A stretch of DNA of 64,000 bases from Arthrobacter agilis (GCF_002157505.1 NZ_NFSC01000029.1:248001-312000); one strand, 5' to 3'. Positions 37,730 to 47,538 are shown, counted from the first letter of the stretch. The notes: generated by a model not told the origin, from the letters alone. A program made the numbers and translations.

Positions 37730-39376
37730 ATGTATCCACCGAAACCACGGCGACGTGCCTTCCTCGCCGGCGGCATCGCCATCATCCTTTCTGGCCTGCT
37801 GACTGCCTGCGGCGGCGGCGGCGCGACTTCCACCTCGAACAAGTCCGGAACGCCCGTTGATGGCGGCAACATCACCTTCCTGATCCAGGGCTACGACACC
37901 GGCTGGGTTTCCAGTAAAACCTCGATCTCCAGCTATGAGGGCAATCTTTGGGGACAAATCACCGACAAGCTGGTCTACGTCGACGAGAAGGGCGCACTGA
38001 GCCCGTGGATCGCCGAAAGCTGGGAGGAACTCAACGGCGCCCGGGAGTTCGTGCTTCACCTGAAGAAGGGTGTGACGTTCTCGGACGGTACCCCGCTGGA
38101 CGCGGCCGCTGTGGTGGCGAACCTCAACGCATGGGCCAAAGGGGACCCGGCCCGCGGCGTCAGCAAGGTAGGGCTCTTCCCCTCCAGCAACTTCGTCGGT
38201 GCCGTGGCGTCAGATGACAGCACCGTCCGGGTGTCCTTCTCCTCGCCCGCGTTGGGCTTCATCGCCACCCTTGGGTACCACGGCTGCATCCTGCTCTCAC
38301 CCAAGACACTGGCCCTCCCGGTCGAAGCGCAGGCAGACCTCAGCCAGGAGATCGGCAGCGGCCCCTTCAAGGTCAAGTCCTGGAAACAGGGGGACAGTTA
38401 CGTGCTGGAGAAGCGCCAGGACTATAACTGGGGGCCGGCCGCCCTCGGCCACACCGGCCCGGCCCACCTGGACACCATCACCTACAAAGTCATCAAGGAC
38501 ACCTCTGTCCGAACATCGACCGTCGCGTCCGGCCAGGCCGAGGTTGCCTATAACGTCGAGCCCCAAGAAATTGAATCCCTGAAGTCCCAGGGCTTCACCG
38601 TCGGCACGCCCCGCTATCTCGGGTTCGTCGACGGCTTCCAGGTCAACACCGAATCCTTTCCCACGAACGAACTGCCTGTCCGGCAGGCGATCCAGCATGG
38701 CATCGACCGCGAGGAAATCCGCAACACGGTTTACACCAGCGACTGGGACGCGGCGACGACCTTCATTCAGGGCAATGTCCCCGAAGCCGGTGACTACAGC
38801 AGCTTCTTTGCCTATGACCCCGACCGCGCACAGAAGCTGCTTGACGACGCCGGCTGGAAGGCAGGTGCGGACGGCTACCGTGTGAAGGACGGAAAAACCC
38901 TCGAGTTCACCTTGTCCCCGAACCCCTATGTACCGTCCACCGCTGCCGAGGACGAACTCATCGCCCAGCAACTGAAGCGTATCGGCATCAAGGTCGATCT
39001 GAAGGTGGTGGACGTGGCAGGCTACTCGGCCATCCAGGCCAGCCGCCCGCCGCTGTTCCAGACCTCCAGAAGCTTCGTCGATGTTGGCACGATCGCAGGG
39101 GTCCTGACCAGCCAGAACAACGGCGAGAACTGGTTCAACCTTGGCACCAGCGACCAGAAGCTCAACGACCTCTCCACCGCCATCGCCAGCGCTTCCGACC
39201 GTGAGTCCCGGGAAAAGACTGCGGGGGAACTCCAGCAATATGTTCTGGAACAGGGCTACTTCATCCCACTGAACCAGCTGGTGCAGCGTCTCTACCTCAT
39301 CTCGCCCAAGGTCCAGGGTGTGAGCTACAACGGCCTGGCCTACGCCAACTTCTACACCGCCTGGATAGCGGAATGA
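37730..39376 (+). CDS. ABC importer substrate-binding lipoprotein (family 5, dipeptide/oligopeptide type)
   Basis: The 548-residue protein starts with a basic n-region, a hydrophobic stretch and the lipobox LLTAC (Cys about residue 25), then Gly-rich linker sequence, so it should be a lipid-anchored extracellular protein. The rest matches the large bilobed family-5 binding proteins (VDEKGALSPWIAESWE, LHLKKGVTFSDGTPLDAAAV), which bind peptides, nickel or other solutes. AAGGAG precedes the ATG. It is followed by two permeases and a fused ATPase. Two nearby 2-hydroxyacid oxidases, an aminotransferase and an amidohydrolase suggest an N-acyl or peptide-like substrate (inference). Confidence 0.93.
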   Translation: MYPPKPRRRAFLAGGIAIILSGLLTACGGGGATSTSNKSGTPVDGGNITFLIQGYDTGWVSSKTSISSYEGNLWGQITDKLVYVDEKGALSPWIAESWEELNGAREFVLHLKKGVTFSDGTPLDAAAVVANLNAWAKGDPARGVSKVGLFPSSNFVGAVASDDSTVRVSFSSPALGFIATLGYHGCILLSPKTLALPVEAQADLSQEIGSGPFKVKSWKQGDSYVLEKRQDYNWGPAALGHTGPAHLDTITYKVIKDTSVRTSTVASGQAEVAYNVEPQEIESLKSQGFTVGTPRYLGFVDGFQVNTESFPTNELPVRQAIQHGIDREEIRNTVYTSDWDAATTFIQGNVPEAGDYSSFFAYDPDRAQKLLDDAGWKAGADGYRVKDGKTLEFTLSPNPYVPSTAAEDELIAQQLKRIGIKVDLKVVDVAGYSAIQASRPPLFQTSRSFVDVGTIAGVLTSQNNGENWFNLGTSDQKLNDLSTAIASASDRESREKTAGELQQYVLEQGYFIPLNQLVQRLYLISPKVQGVSYNGLAYANFYTAWIAE

Positions 39377-39419
39377 CGGCCGCCAGAATGTCCGTGAGGG
39401 CGGAACGGGGGAGTGGCGG

Positions 39420-40373
39420 TTGAAGAACCAATACCAGCGGTTTGTCCTCACCCGCGCAGGGCAGGCCGTCGTGGTGGTCCTGCTGGCGTACGTGCTCACC
39501 TTCCTCGTGATCAGCGTGCTTCCCGGGGACTCGATCACCAACTCTCTCCGGGACCCCCAGCGCGGCCTCAGCGAGGAAGAGATCCAGCGGATCGTAGCCT
39601 TCTACGGGCTGGACAAGCCTGTGGTGGTGCAGCTTGTTCTGTCATTGGGCCGGTTTCTGTCAGGGGATCTCGGTTTCTCCCTGCAGTCGAACCTGCCGGT
39701 TGCCCAGCTGATCGGTGACGCCCTGCCATCCACCCTCGCCCTGGCGTCCAGTGCGCTCGCCCTTGCAGTGATTTTCGCTGTTGCCATCGCCTATGGCGCA
39801 CATTACCTGCCGGGAAAATGGGCTTCGCTGTTGCGTTCCGTTCCGTCCCTGTTCCTGTCCGTGCCCAACTTCGTCATCGGCCTGGTCCTGATCGAGCTGT
39901 TCGCATTCCGCCTCCATGCCTTCACCACCATCGATACGAACAGTGCGGCGGCGACGGTCTTCGCCGCGGTTACCTTGGCAATCCCTGTGTCCGCGCCATT
40001 GGCCGAAGTGTTCATCGCAAGCCTGGACCACGAATCGCGGCAGGAATACGCGGTGGTGGCCAGGTCTCGTGGACTGTCCGAGGCCCGACTATTCGTCCAG
40101 CATCTGGCGAAGCCTTCGGCACTGCCCGCGGTGGCCATGGTGGCCCTGATCGTCGGCGAACTCCTGGGCGGGGCTGTCATCACCGAGACGATCTTCGGCC
40201 GTGACGGCATTGGCACGCTCGTTCAGAAGGCGGTTACCGGGGAGGATCAGCCGGTGCTTCAGGCCGTGGTGTCCCTCTCGGCCATTGTCTTCGTAGCCGT
40301 GAATCTGGTCGCTGACCTGGCCTCACCCCTGGTGGATCCGCGCATCGAACTCCGGGAAGTGGTGGACGCATGA
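39420..40373 (+). CDS. ABC importer permease, DppB type
   Basis: The 317-residue permease has six predicted helices, the N-terminal RFVLTRAGQAVVVVLLAYVLTF segment typical of DppB/OppB, and a coupling loop with EYAVVARSRGLSEARLFVQHLAKPSALP. It forms the channel with the next gene. The start is TTG with GGGGGAG 6 nt upstream. The stop overlaps the next ATG (ATGA). Confidence 0.92.
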   Translation: MKNQYQRFVLTRAGQAVVVVLLAYVLTFLVISVLPGDSITNSLRDPQRGLSEEEIQRIVAFYGLDKPVVVQLVLSLGRFLSGDLGFSLQSNLPVAQLIGDALPSTLALASSALALAVIFAVAIAYGAHYLPGKWASLLRSVPSLFLSVPNFVIGLVLIELFAFRLHAFTTIDTNSAAATVFAAVTLAIPVSAPLAEVFIASLDHESRQEYAVVARSRGLSEARLFVQHLAKPSALPAVAMVALIVGELLGGAVITETIFGRDGIGTLVQKAVTGEDQPVLQAVVSLSAIVFVAVNLVADLASPLVDPRIELREVVDA

Positions 40374-41221
40374 CCAGCACTCTTGCAATAACGCCTTTCC
40401 GCCGGGCAGGAGCGGGCGCCCGCCGGACCACCGTCGGTATCCCGCCCACTGTGGTGTTGTCCTTCCTGGTGGTCCTGGTCATGGTGTTGTGGTCGCTGCT
40501 GCCAGGCATGTTCACTTCCTTCAGCCCCGTCGAAGGTGCCACCGCAGGCAAGCTTGAAGCACCGAGCTCCGCCCATTGGTTCGGAACCGACTATCTGGGC
40601 CGGGACCTCTACTCCCGGGTGGTGTTCGGTACGGCATCGTCGGTCAGCAGTGCGCTGGTGGCGGTCCTCATCGGTCTCGTTGTGGGCAGCGCGATCGGTT
40701 TGGCCAGCGGGTTCGGCGGCGGTTGGGTGGATGCCGTGCTGGGTCGATTCGTCGATGTACTCCTGGCTATCCCGGGTTTCCTCCTGGCCGTGGTGATCGT
40801 GAGTTCGCTGGGATTCCAGACCATCAACGCTGCGATTGCAACAGGTGTATCCGCCGTCGCCGTGTTCGCCAGGCTGATGCGTGCCGAAGTCCTGAGGATC
40901 CGTGGCGCAGCGTTCGTCGAGGCTTCGTACCTCGAAGGAGGGACCCTGCTGCACGCGCTGCTGAAGCATATTCTGCCCAATGCCTACCGCCCCGTGCTGG
41001 TGCTGGCAGTACTGCAATTCGGGACCTCCATCCTCGTTATCGCATCGCTGGCCTTCCTCGGCTACGGCGATCCGCCGCCGGCGTCGGACTGGGGGCTGCT
41101 GGTGGCATCAGGCAAGACCTATCCGACAGCGCCGTGGCTCGTGTATGCACCCGCCCTGGTCATCGTGATCACCGTCCTCGCCGTGAATCGGATCAGCCGC
41201 TGGCTTCGGAAGGTCAAGTGA
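40370..41221 (+). CDS. ABC importer permease, DppC type
   Basis: The 283-residue second permease has the DppC landmarks GTDYLGRDLYSRVVFGTASSV and a coupling loop AVFARLMRAEVLRIRGAAFVEAS. It pairs with the DppB-like subunit and with the fused ATPase, whose GTG overlaps this stop. The first helix is preceded by a short basic cytoplasmic tail. Confidence 0.92.
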   Translation: MTSTLAITPFRRAGAGARRTTVGIPPTVVLSFLVVLVMVLWSLLPGMFTSFSPVEGATAGKLEAPSSAHWFGTDYLGRDLYSRVVFGTASSVSSALVAVLIGLVVGSAIGLASGFGGGWVDAVLGRFVDVLLAIPGFLLAVVIVSSLGFQTINAAIATGVSAVAVFARLMRAEVLRIRGAAFVEASYLEGGTLLHALLKHILPNAYRPVLVLAVLQFGTSILVIASLAFLGYGDPPPASDWGLLVASGKTYPTAPWLVYAPALVIVITVLAVNRISRWLRKVK

Positions 41222-42924
41222 CGACAGTGATACGCCAATGGAAGGACGTCGAAGTGCCGGAACAGAAGAATGCCCCTCTACTCGATGTGGAGGACCTGTC
41301 GGTGGCCTACGGCCCCAACGACGTTGTACGCGATGTCAGGTTCTCGATCGCCCGCGGCGAGAGCCTTGCACTGATCGGCGAATCCGGCTCGGGCAAGTCA
41401 ACGATCGCCAAGTCCATACTCAAGCTGCTGGGAACCGACGACGCCGAAGTGACAGGCAACGTCTGGTTCGAGGGACGAGAGCTGCTGGGGATGCCCGAAA
41501 GGCAATTCCGGCCTCTTCGCGGGCGGCGGCTCGGCTACATTCCCCAGGACCCGGGCTCAGCCCTGAACCCGGTCCGCACCATCGGTTCGCAGGCGCAGGA
41601 AGCAGCTGCGCTGCTAGGCGAAACCAACCCGGACGCCCGGCGCTCCCACATTTTGAGCGTCCTAGCGGATGTGGGCCTGGCAGACCCTGTCCGCGTCTAT
41701 GACTCCTACCCGCACCAGCTGTCCGGCGGTATGCTCCAACGCGTCCTCATCGGACTGACGGTGCTCCCGCGGCCCGCGTTGATCGTGGCGGATGAACCGA
41801 CGTCCGCCCTGGACGTCACCGTGCAGAAACTGACCCTGGACCTACTGGCCGACCTCCGGCAGGAACTGGATATCAGCCTGCTGCTGATCACCCACGACCT
41901 CGCCATTGCCGCTGAACGGGCCGACACACTCGTCGTGCTGAGGGATGGCACAGTTCAGGAAACCGGAGCAGCAAGGGAAGTGTTCAAGGCACCGCGATCG
42001 GAGTACGCACGCAGCCTGTACTCCGACGTCCCTGCCCTCAACCCGGACCGCTACCGAAGCCAGCGGCTCCTCCCGGACAATCGCCGCAGGGAAAGCACCG
42101 CGAACCCGCCTCGGATTGAGATGCAGGGCGTCGAGAAGAGCTTCACCACGGCCGGCAAGCGGGTTCTAGCCCTGGATGGCGTGTCCTTCTCTGTGAGCCC
42201 AGGAACCACGCACGCCCTGGTGGGCGAGTCGGGGTCCGGTAAAACCACCGCAGCGCGGCTGCTGCTTGGACTGGAACAGCCAAGCGCGGGTGAGATCAGG
42301 GTGAACGGTGATCCTCTACAGGGCCGCCGCCGCAGCGAACTCCGGGACGTCCGCAGGCACCTGCAACTCGTCTACCAGAACCCGTTCACCTCCCTGGACC
42401 CCACGTGGCGCGTGAGCCGCATCGTGGGCGAGCCGCTCGACCGGTTCGGCGTCGGTGGCAACAGGTCCCGGCGCGCAGCGCAGGTGCGTGAGGCACTGGA
42501 GGCGGTGGGCCTTCCGGAATCCTTCCTCGCACGCCGGCCTGCGCACCTCTCCGGTGGTCAGCGTCAGCGCGTGGCCATAGCGCGCGCACTGGTGCTGCAC
42601 CCCGACATCGTGGTGCTCGACGAACCGACGTCAGCCCTGGATGTAAGCGTTCAGGCCGGGATCCTTGAGCTCCTGGCCAGACTGCAGCGCGAACGGGGAC
42701 TCACCTATCTGTTCGTCTCCCATGACCTGGCACTGGTCAGGCAGATTGCCGACACCGTTTCTGTGTTGCAGCACGGCAAAGTGGTCGAAGACGGACCGGT
42801 GCAACGCATCTTCGAGCAGCCCCAACATGCCTACACCCGCGCGCTCCTGGCGGCGATTCCTAGGGTCACGGCATCCGAAACACCCACGACAACAATCCCC
42901 GCACTTTCGGAGGCGACGTTATGA
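41218..42924 (+). CDS. ABC importer ATPase with two fused nucleotide-binding domains (DppD-DppF type)
   Basis: The 568-residue protein carries two complete ATPase domains: Walker A GESGSGKST (about residue 58) with signature LSGGML and Walker B LIVADEPTSALD, then Walker A GESGSGKTTA (about residue 340) with LSGGQRQRVAIARAL and VVLDEPTSALD. The C-terminal oligopeptide-transporter extension follows each. One chain thus replaces the separate DppD and DppF. The GTG at 41218 overlaps the DppC stop; a GTG at 41254 is an alternative. The stop overlaps the next ATG. Confidence 0.93.
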   Translation: MTTVIRQWKDVEVPEQKNAPLLDVEDLSVAYGPNDVVRDVRFSIARGESLALIGESGSGKSTIAKSILKLLGTDDAEVTGNVWFEGRELLGMPERQFRPLRGRRLGYIPQDPGSALNPVRTIGSQAQEAAALLGETNPDARRSHILSVLADVGLADPVRVYDSYPHQLSGGMLQRVLIGLTVLPRPALIVADEPTSALDVTVQKLTLDLLADLRQELDISLLLITHDLAIAAERADTLVVLRDGTVQETGAAREVFKAPRSEYARSLYSDVPALNPDRYRSQRLLPDNRRRESTANPPRIEMQGVEKSFTTAGKRVLALDGVSFSVSPGTTHALVGESGSGKTTAARLLLGLEQPSAGEIRVNGDPLQGRRRSELRDVRRHLQLVYQNPFTSLDPTWRVSRIVGEPLDRFGVGGNRSRRAAQVREALEAVGLPESFLARRPAHLSGGQRQRVAIARALVLHPDIVVLDEPTSALDVSVQAGILELLARLQRERGLTYLFVSHDLALVRQIADTVSVLQHGKVVEDGPVQRIFEQPQHAYTRALLAAIPRVTASETPTTTIPALSEATL

Positions 42925-44141
42925 CCATGAACCTGACCGCCCCGGCTAACACGACGACACGCGCCCAAAAGCCTGCCCTGATCACAGCGTTCAGCGCCCC
43001 CAAAGGGTTCGGTGACGCCACGTTGCGGGACCAGCGCCCCGATGCGATCGAAATGCTGGGTGGAATACCTGATCCGGGAGTGCTCCCTACAGACGAGCTC
43101 GCCGCTGCCACGGCGCGGGTTCTGGCCCGTCCCGGAGTCCCAGCCCTCCAGTACTCCCGCACCGAGGGCATCTCGCCCCTCCGGGAGTGGATTGCAGAAC
43201 GTGAAGGCGTCCCGGTCAGCCGCGTGGTGATAACAAACGGTGGCTTCCACGGACTGGCACTTGCCATCCAGGCCGTGGTGGAGCGCGGGGACCTGGTGGC
43301 CGTGGACAACCCGATCTTCCCGCTGTTCCTCCGGGGACTGGAATTGTCAGCGGCAAGGATCCTGCCCATCCGGGTGGGTCGCCACGGGCTGGATGTGGAG
43401 GAGCTTGCAGACCGGCTGCGGAACGGAGCCCGGCCCTCCGCGCTGTACACAGTCCCGGACTTCCACAACCCCACTCAAGGCACGCTTCCGGCAGAGGCAC
43501 GGATCGAACTGGTACGGCTTGCCGAGCACTATGGCTTCATGATCCTGGCCGACAACCCCTACCGCGAGCTGTGGTACTCCACCGCACCTGAGAGCGTGGA
43601 AGCATTCAACGCCTCCGACCACGTGATCCACGTCAACACTTTTACCAAGACCCTCGGGCCCGGGCTGCGACTGGGCTGGGCAGTGGTGCCGGAGCAGCTG
43701 ACAGATGACTTCGTTGCTCTGCGCAGCAGGCAGGACTCGCACAGTTCCACCTTCGTCCAGGCGGCTGTCGGGGAACTACTGACAGCGCAGACGGGGCTTT
43801 TCGATGCAACACTCGATCGGGCCCGGAATATCTACCGGTCACGCGCGGAAACGCTCGTGGCAGGGCTGGAACGTGAAGCGCCGGGCGCCTTCGACGCCGC
43901 CGTACCTCAGGGAGGCCTGTTCCTATGGCCCCGCCTGCGGGACGCAGCAATTGACACCGACCAACTCGCTGCTGACGCCAGCGCCGAGGGTGTCGAGTAT
44001 CAGCGGGGATCGTTCTTCCCGTCGGGCCCCGGCACCGATGCCCACCGCCACCTGCGCCTCGCTTACGGCCACATCAGTGAGCCCCAGCTGGAAGAAGCAG
44101 CCGCCCGCCTCGGGCGTGCACTGCGAAAGCAAACCACGTAA
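42921..44141 (+). CDS. PLP-dependent aminotransferase (class I, MocR/2-aminoadipate-like)
   Basis: The 406-residue stand-alone aminotransferase resembles the catalytic part of MocR/LysN-type proteins: LQYSRTEGISPLREWIAER, YTVPDFHNPTQGTLP, LADNPYRELWY, and PLP lysine in NTFTKTLGPGLRLGW (about residue 240). No helix-turn-helix domain is present, so it acts as an enzyme. It is translationally coupled to the ABC ATPase (ATGA overlap), so it almost surely works on what the importer brings in or on a product of it. It would remove the amino group to give a 2-oxo acid. Confidence 0.88.
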   Translation: MTMNLTAPANTTTRAQKPALITAFSAPKGFGDATLRDQRPDAIEMLGGIPDPGVLPTDELAAATARVLARPGVPALQYSRTEGISPLREWIAEREGVPVSRVVITNGGFHGLALAIQAVVERGDLVAVDNPIFPLFLRGLELSAARILPIRVGRHGLDVEELADRLRNGARPSALYTVPDFHNPTQGTLPAEARIELVRLAEHYGFMILADNPYRELWYSTAPESVEAFNASDHVIHVNTFTKTLGPGLRLGWAVVPEQLTDDFVALRSRQDSHSSTFVQAAVGELLTAQTGLFDATLDRARNIYRSRAETLVAGLEREAPGAFDAAVPQGGLFLWPRLRDAAIDTDQLAADASAEGVEYQRGSFFPSGPGTDAHRHLRLAYGHISEPQLEEAAARLGRALRKQTT

Positions 44142-44205
44142 ATACGCTCGACCGCTGGTTCGCATAGATGGAGGTGGCCTTTCTTGATAGAGTGCGGGGA
44201 CTACT

Positions 44206-44251
44206 TTGAATCGTTTCAACCCTGCGGTACCCGACGGCGGGTACCGCAGGG
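44206..44251 (+). promoter_or_regulatory. LacI-type operator followed by a leader hairpin before the FMN oxidase gene
   Basis: TTGAATCGTTTCAA (44206-44219) is a near palindrome with a central CG, the form favoured by LacI-family regulators. Directly after it CCCTGCGGTACCC (44220-44232) pairs perfectly with 44239-44251 over a 6-nt loop. The next gene starts 48 nt on. No LacI-type gene is present in the window. Confidence 0.5.
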
Positions 44252-44299
44252 CGAGGCGATCCACCCTCAGCGCAATGCTGCAATTGGAAGGACCATCCA

Positions 44300-45562
44300 G
44301 TGACCAAGCGCCAACTTCCGGTTCCCGCGGAAATGCTCGAACTGATGCAGTTCAAGAAGATCGAACTCAACGGCAAGAAGCGGCGCCTGGACGCCGCGCT
44401 CACGATCGGGGACCTGCGGACGATTGCCAAGCGGCGCACCCCGAAGGCCGCCTTCGATTACACCGATGGGGGCGCCGAAGGCGAGCTGTCGCTGGCCCGG
44501 GCCCGCCAGGCGTTCGAGGACATCGAGTTCCACCCGTCGATCCTCCGCCCTGCCGAGCACGTCGACACCTCGGTGGAGATCCTCGGTGGACCGAGTGCCC
44601 TGCCCTTCGGCATCGCACCCACCGGGTTCACGCGGCTCATGCAGACCGAGGGTGAGACCGCCGGCGCGGGCGCTGCGGCTGCCGCCGGCATCCCCTTCAC
44701 CCTGTCGACCCTCGGAACGACCTCGATCGAGGGCGTGAAGGCAGCGAACCCGAACGGCCGCAACTGGTTCCAGCTGTATGTGATGCGGCAGCGGGAGATC
44801 TCCTACGACCTCGTAAAACGGGCCGGCGAAGCGGGGTTCGACACGCTCATGTTCACCGTCGACACCCCCGTCGCCGGCGCCCGTCTACGGGACAAGCGCA
44901 ACGGGTTCTCGATCCCGCCCCAGCTGTCCATCGGAACCGTCCTCAATGCGATCCCGCGGCCGTGGTGGTGGGTCGATTTCCTGACCACCCCGAAACTGGA
45001 ATTCGCGTCCCTGAGTGACACCGGTGGCACGGTGGGTGACCTGCTGAACGCGGCGATGGACCCGACGATCAGCTATGACGATCTCGCCATCATCCGCGAC
45101 CTGTGGCCCGGCAAGATCCTCATCAAGGGTGTCCAGAACGTCGAGGACTCCGTGCGCCTCGTGGACATGGGGGTCGACGGGATCATCCTGTCCAACCACG
45201 GCGGCCGCCAGCTCGACCGCGCACCCATCCCGTTCCACCTGCTGCCGCAGGTCGTCCGCGAAGTCGGAGCCGACGCCACGATCATGGTCGACACGGGCAT
45301 CATGAACGGAGCCGACATCGTCGCCTGCATGGCGCTCGGCGCGAAATTCACCCTCATCGGCCGGGCCTACCTCTACGGACTCATGGCAGGCGGACGCGAA
45401 GGCGTGGACAAGACCATCGCGATCCTGCGGGACGAGATCGAGCGCACCATGCGACTCCTCGGCGTCTCCCACCTCGGCGAACTCGAGCCTAGGCACGTCA
45501 CGCAGCTCACCCGCCTCGTACCGGTCGCCCAGGCACCCAGCGAGGTGTCAAGGCTCATCTGA
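44300..45562 (+). CDS. FMN-dependent alpha-hydroxy-acid oxidase/dehydrogenase (LldD family)
   Basis: The 420-residue TIM-barrel enzyme carries [13 protein letters not shown] near the N-terminus, [23 protein letters not shown] and the signature [19 protein letters not shown] (about residues 297-315) with the active-site His and Arg, then [18 protein letters not shown]. It oxidises an L-2-hydroxy acid such as lactate, glycolate or mandelate; the substrate is not set by sequence. It starts at GTG with GGAAGGA 7 nt upstream. Together with the FAD-linked oxidase at 36243 the locus covers both stereoisomers of a hydroxy acid (inference). Confidence 0.92.
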   Translation: MTKRQLPVPAEMLELMQFKKIELNGKKRRLDAALTIGDLRTIAKRRTPKAAFDYTDGGAEGELSLARARQAFEDIEFHPSILRPAEHVDTSVEILGGPSALPFGIAPTGFTRLMQTEGETAGAGAAAAAGIPFTLSTLGTTSIEGVKAANPNGRNWFQLYVMRQREISYDLVKRAGEAGFDTLMFTVDTPVAGARLRDKRNGFSIPPQLSIGTVLNAIPRPWWWVDFLTTPKLEFASLSDTGGTVGDLLNAAMDPTISYDDLAIIRDLWPGKILIKGVQNVEDSVRLVDMGVDGIILSNHGGRQLDRAPIPFHLLPQVVREVGADATIMVDTGIMNGADIVACMALGAKFTLIGRAYLYGLMAGGREGVDKTIAILRDEIERTMRLLGVSHLGELEPRHVTQLTRLVPVAQAPSEVSRLI

Positions 45563-45621
45563 GAGAAGTGACCGAGAAACTCGAAGGGCTGAAAGCCTCC
45601 TTCAGGCCCTCCGACGCGAGA

Positions 45622-45655
45622 GGATCCTGCCTGCCGCTACGAGCGGGCAGGATCC
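45622..45655. terminator. Terminator between convergent genes
   Basis: GGATCCTGCC (45622-45631) pairs perfectly with GGCAGGATCC (45646-45655) over a loop that can itself pair further. It separates the hydroxyacid oxidase gene from the convergent amidohydrolase. Confidence 0.7.
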
Positions 45656-45672
45656 GGGCCGGTACACCCGCG

Positions 45673-46923
45673 TCAACCGCGCGCCGCTTCCCGCCGCGCG
45701 GACGCGGAGAACAACCGGGAGATCGCGAGCTGTGCGTAGAGCGCAGCACCGTCGGTGAGGACGCTGTCGTCGAAGACGGCATAGGGGGAGTGGTTGAACG
45801 GCGCCGTCACGGGCTCGACGCCGGGAGGTACCGCCGAGAGGAAGAGGAAGCTGCCGGGCACCGCGTCGAGGATCCGCGAGAAGTCCTCCGACCCGCTCAT
45901 CGGCTGCGGCATGGTGACGTACCGTTCGGCGCCCAGCAGTTCGGCGACCTGGGCCTCGACATGCGCCGTCTCGTCGAGGTCGGTGATGGTGACGGGGTAT
46001 TCGTGGAGGTACTCGATCTCGGCATCCAGCCCGTGGGCGGCTGCGATGTGCCGCACCAGCCGAGGGGCGACCTCCGTCATCCTGTCCCGGTTCGCCGTCG
46101 AGAAGGTCCGGACGGTCGCCTCGATCCTCGCCGTCTCCGGGATGATGTTGCGCTGCGTGCCCGCCTTCAGGACTCCGACGGACAGCACCACGGGGTCGAA
46201 CATGTTGAACTGCCGCGTGATCAGAACCTGCAGTTGGGTGACGATCTCCGCGGCGACGGTCACCGGGTCCTTCGCGGAGTGCGGTGAGGACCCGTGCCCA
46301 CCGGCCCCACGCACTGTCACCATCAGGGCGTCCGACGCCGACATCAGGGGACCGCCGCGGCTGGTGAACATGCCGTTCGGCATCAGCGACGACGTCACGT
46401 GCAGCCCGTACGCCGCGTCCGGCGTCCTGCCGGCCGCGTCCAGGACTCCTTCCCGGATCATGACGCCCGCGCCGTCGTGGCCCTCTTCGCCGGGTTGGAA
46501 CATGAGGACGACGTCGCCCGGCAGTTCCGTGCGGCGCTCGGCGAGCAGCGTAGCGGCACCCGCGAGCATTGCCGTGTGGAGGTCGTGGCCGCAGGCGTGC
46601 ATGACGCCGTCGACCTGGGAGGTGTACGGGACTCCGGTCGTTTCCTGCACCGGGAGCGCATCCATGTCCCCGCGCAGGAGCACCACGGGTGCGCTGCCCT
46701 CCGTGCTGGACGCTCCACCACGCAGGACGGCGGTTACCGACGTCGTGTCCGTGCCCAGGGTCACCTCGTAGGGGAGTCCGTCGAGGGCTGCGAGCACCTT
46801 CTCCTGGGTACGCGGCAGGTGCAGGCCCAGTTCCGGCTCACGGTGCAGGCGGTGCCGGAGATCAGCGATGTCTCCGGTGAGCGACCGGGCATCCTCGAGA
46901 AGTGCCGCTGGGGACAGGGTCAT
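45673..46923 (-). CDS. M20D-family amidohydrolase (N-acyl amino acid/hippurate hydrolase type)
   Basis: The 416-residue metallopeptidase-fold hydrolase has RGDMDALPVQE, MHACGHDLHTAMLAGAA (metal-binding Cys and His) and MFQPGEEGHDGAG with the catalytic Glu pair, as in IAA-amino-acid and hippurate hydrolases. It removes an acyl group from an amino acid amide bond in the cytoplasm. AGGAGG lies 6 nt before the ATG at 46923. It is convergent with the importer genes but may act on the imported compound. No signal peptide is seen. Confidence 0.9.
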   Translation of the reverse strand: MTLSPAALLEDARSLTGDIADLRHRLHREPELGLHLPRTQEKVLAALDGLPYEVTLGTDTTSVTAVLRGGASSTEGSAPVVLLRGDMDALPVQETTGVPYTSQVDGVMHACGHDLHTAMLAGAATLLAERRTELPGDVVLMFQPGEEGHDGAGVMIREGVLDAAGRTPDAAYGLHVTSSLMPNGMFTSRGGPLMSASDALMVTVRGAGGHGSSPHSAKDPVTVAAEIVTQLQVLITRQFNMFDPVVLSVGVLKAGTQRNIIPETARIEATVRTFSTANRDRMTEVAPRLVRHIAAAHGLDAEIEYLHEYPVTITDLDETAHVEAQVAELLGAERYVTMPQPMSGSEDFSRILDAVPGSFLFLSAVPPGVEPVTAPFNHSPYAVFDDSVLTDGAALYAQLAISRLFSASARREAARG

Positions 46924-47071
46924 GGATTCCTCCTGGCAGGGACCGGGCTGTTGTCCCACCCTCGCAGAAGAACTCCGAAGAGGCGAGGACGCCAGGCGGA
47001 CGGGGCCTGCATATGACCAGGCAACGGGACCGGCGGAATCATGCCCGTCCAGACAGATTTGTCAGCCGGAA

Positions 47072-47085
47072 GGGACTTATGGCCC
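47072..47085 (+). promoter_or_regulatory. DevR-box-like site 1
   Basis: GGGACTTATGGCCC fits the DevR/DosR core GGGACTTNNGNCCC known from mycobacteria. It lies 97 bp before the small protein at 47182. Assigned by eye. Confidence 0.6.
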
Positions 47086-47181
47086 TAGTGCAAATCCGAA
47101 GTGCCCCGTGGAATGGGGACCGATTCGCCGTCGGCTTTTACGGCAGCTCCGCGGATCACCGACGATTGAGGAGCTTTCATC

Positions 47182-47460
47182 ATGACCAGTATCAGCATTA
47201 TCTGGGACCGACTCGACCCGACAGTGCGGCAGTGGCTCCTGCAGAACCCAGGGTCTATCGTCCTCCCACGGACCATGGCCAACCGTGTCACCGGAGCGGG
47301 CGAGGAGTTGCGCGTCGACGAGCACGGGGAGCACTGGTTCTCGCCGGAGGACATCACGTTCCTGAAGGCCCGACGACGGGCGATGGACGCGGACGAATCC
47401 ACGGCGTCGACCGGTGGAGCGGTGCGCCCTGATGTTCATGAAGAAGCACTGCGCCGCTAA
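47182..47460 (+). CDS. Small hypothetical protein (92 residues), probable DevR regulon member
   Basis: The protein is soluble-looking, with an N-terminal part around WDRLDPTVRQWLLQNPG, a middle segment EHGEHWFSPEDITFLKARRRAM and an acidic/Ala-rich tail. I do not recognise a family. GAGGAG lies 9 nt before the ATG. A DevR-box-like site upstream and two DevR-type neighbours suggest induction under oxygen limitation or dormancy (inference). Confidence 0.7.
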   Translation: MTSISIIWDRLDPTVRQWLLQNPGSIVLPRTMANRVTGAGEELRVDEHGEHWFSPEDITFLKARRRAMDADESTASTGGAVRPDVHEEALRR

Positions 47461-47538
47461 GAGGCCCCCCACGCCATGGATGTGCACCATCGGGTGCACC
47501 CTGTCGTAAACGCTACGGAGTGCCGTGCCTGGTTTTCA

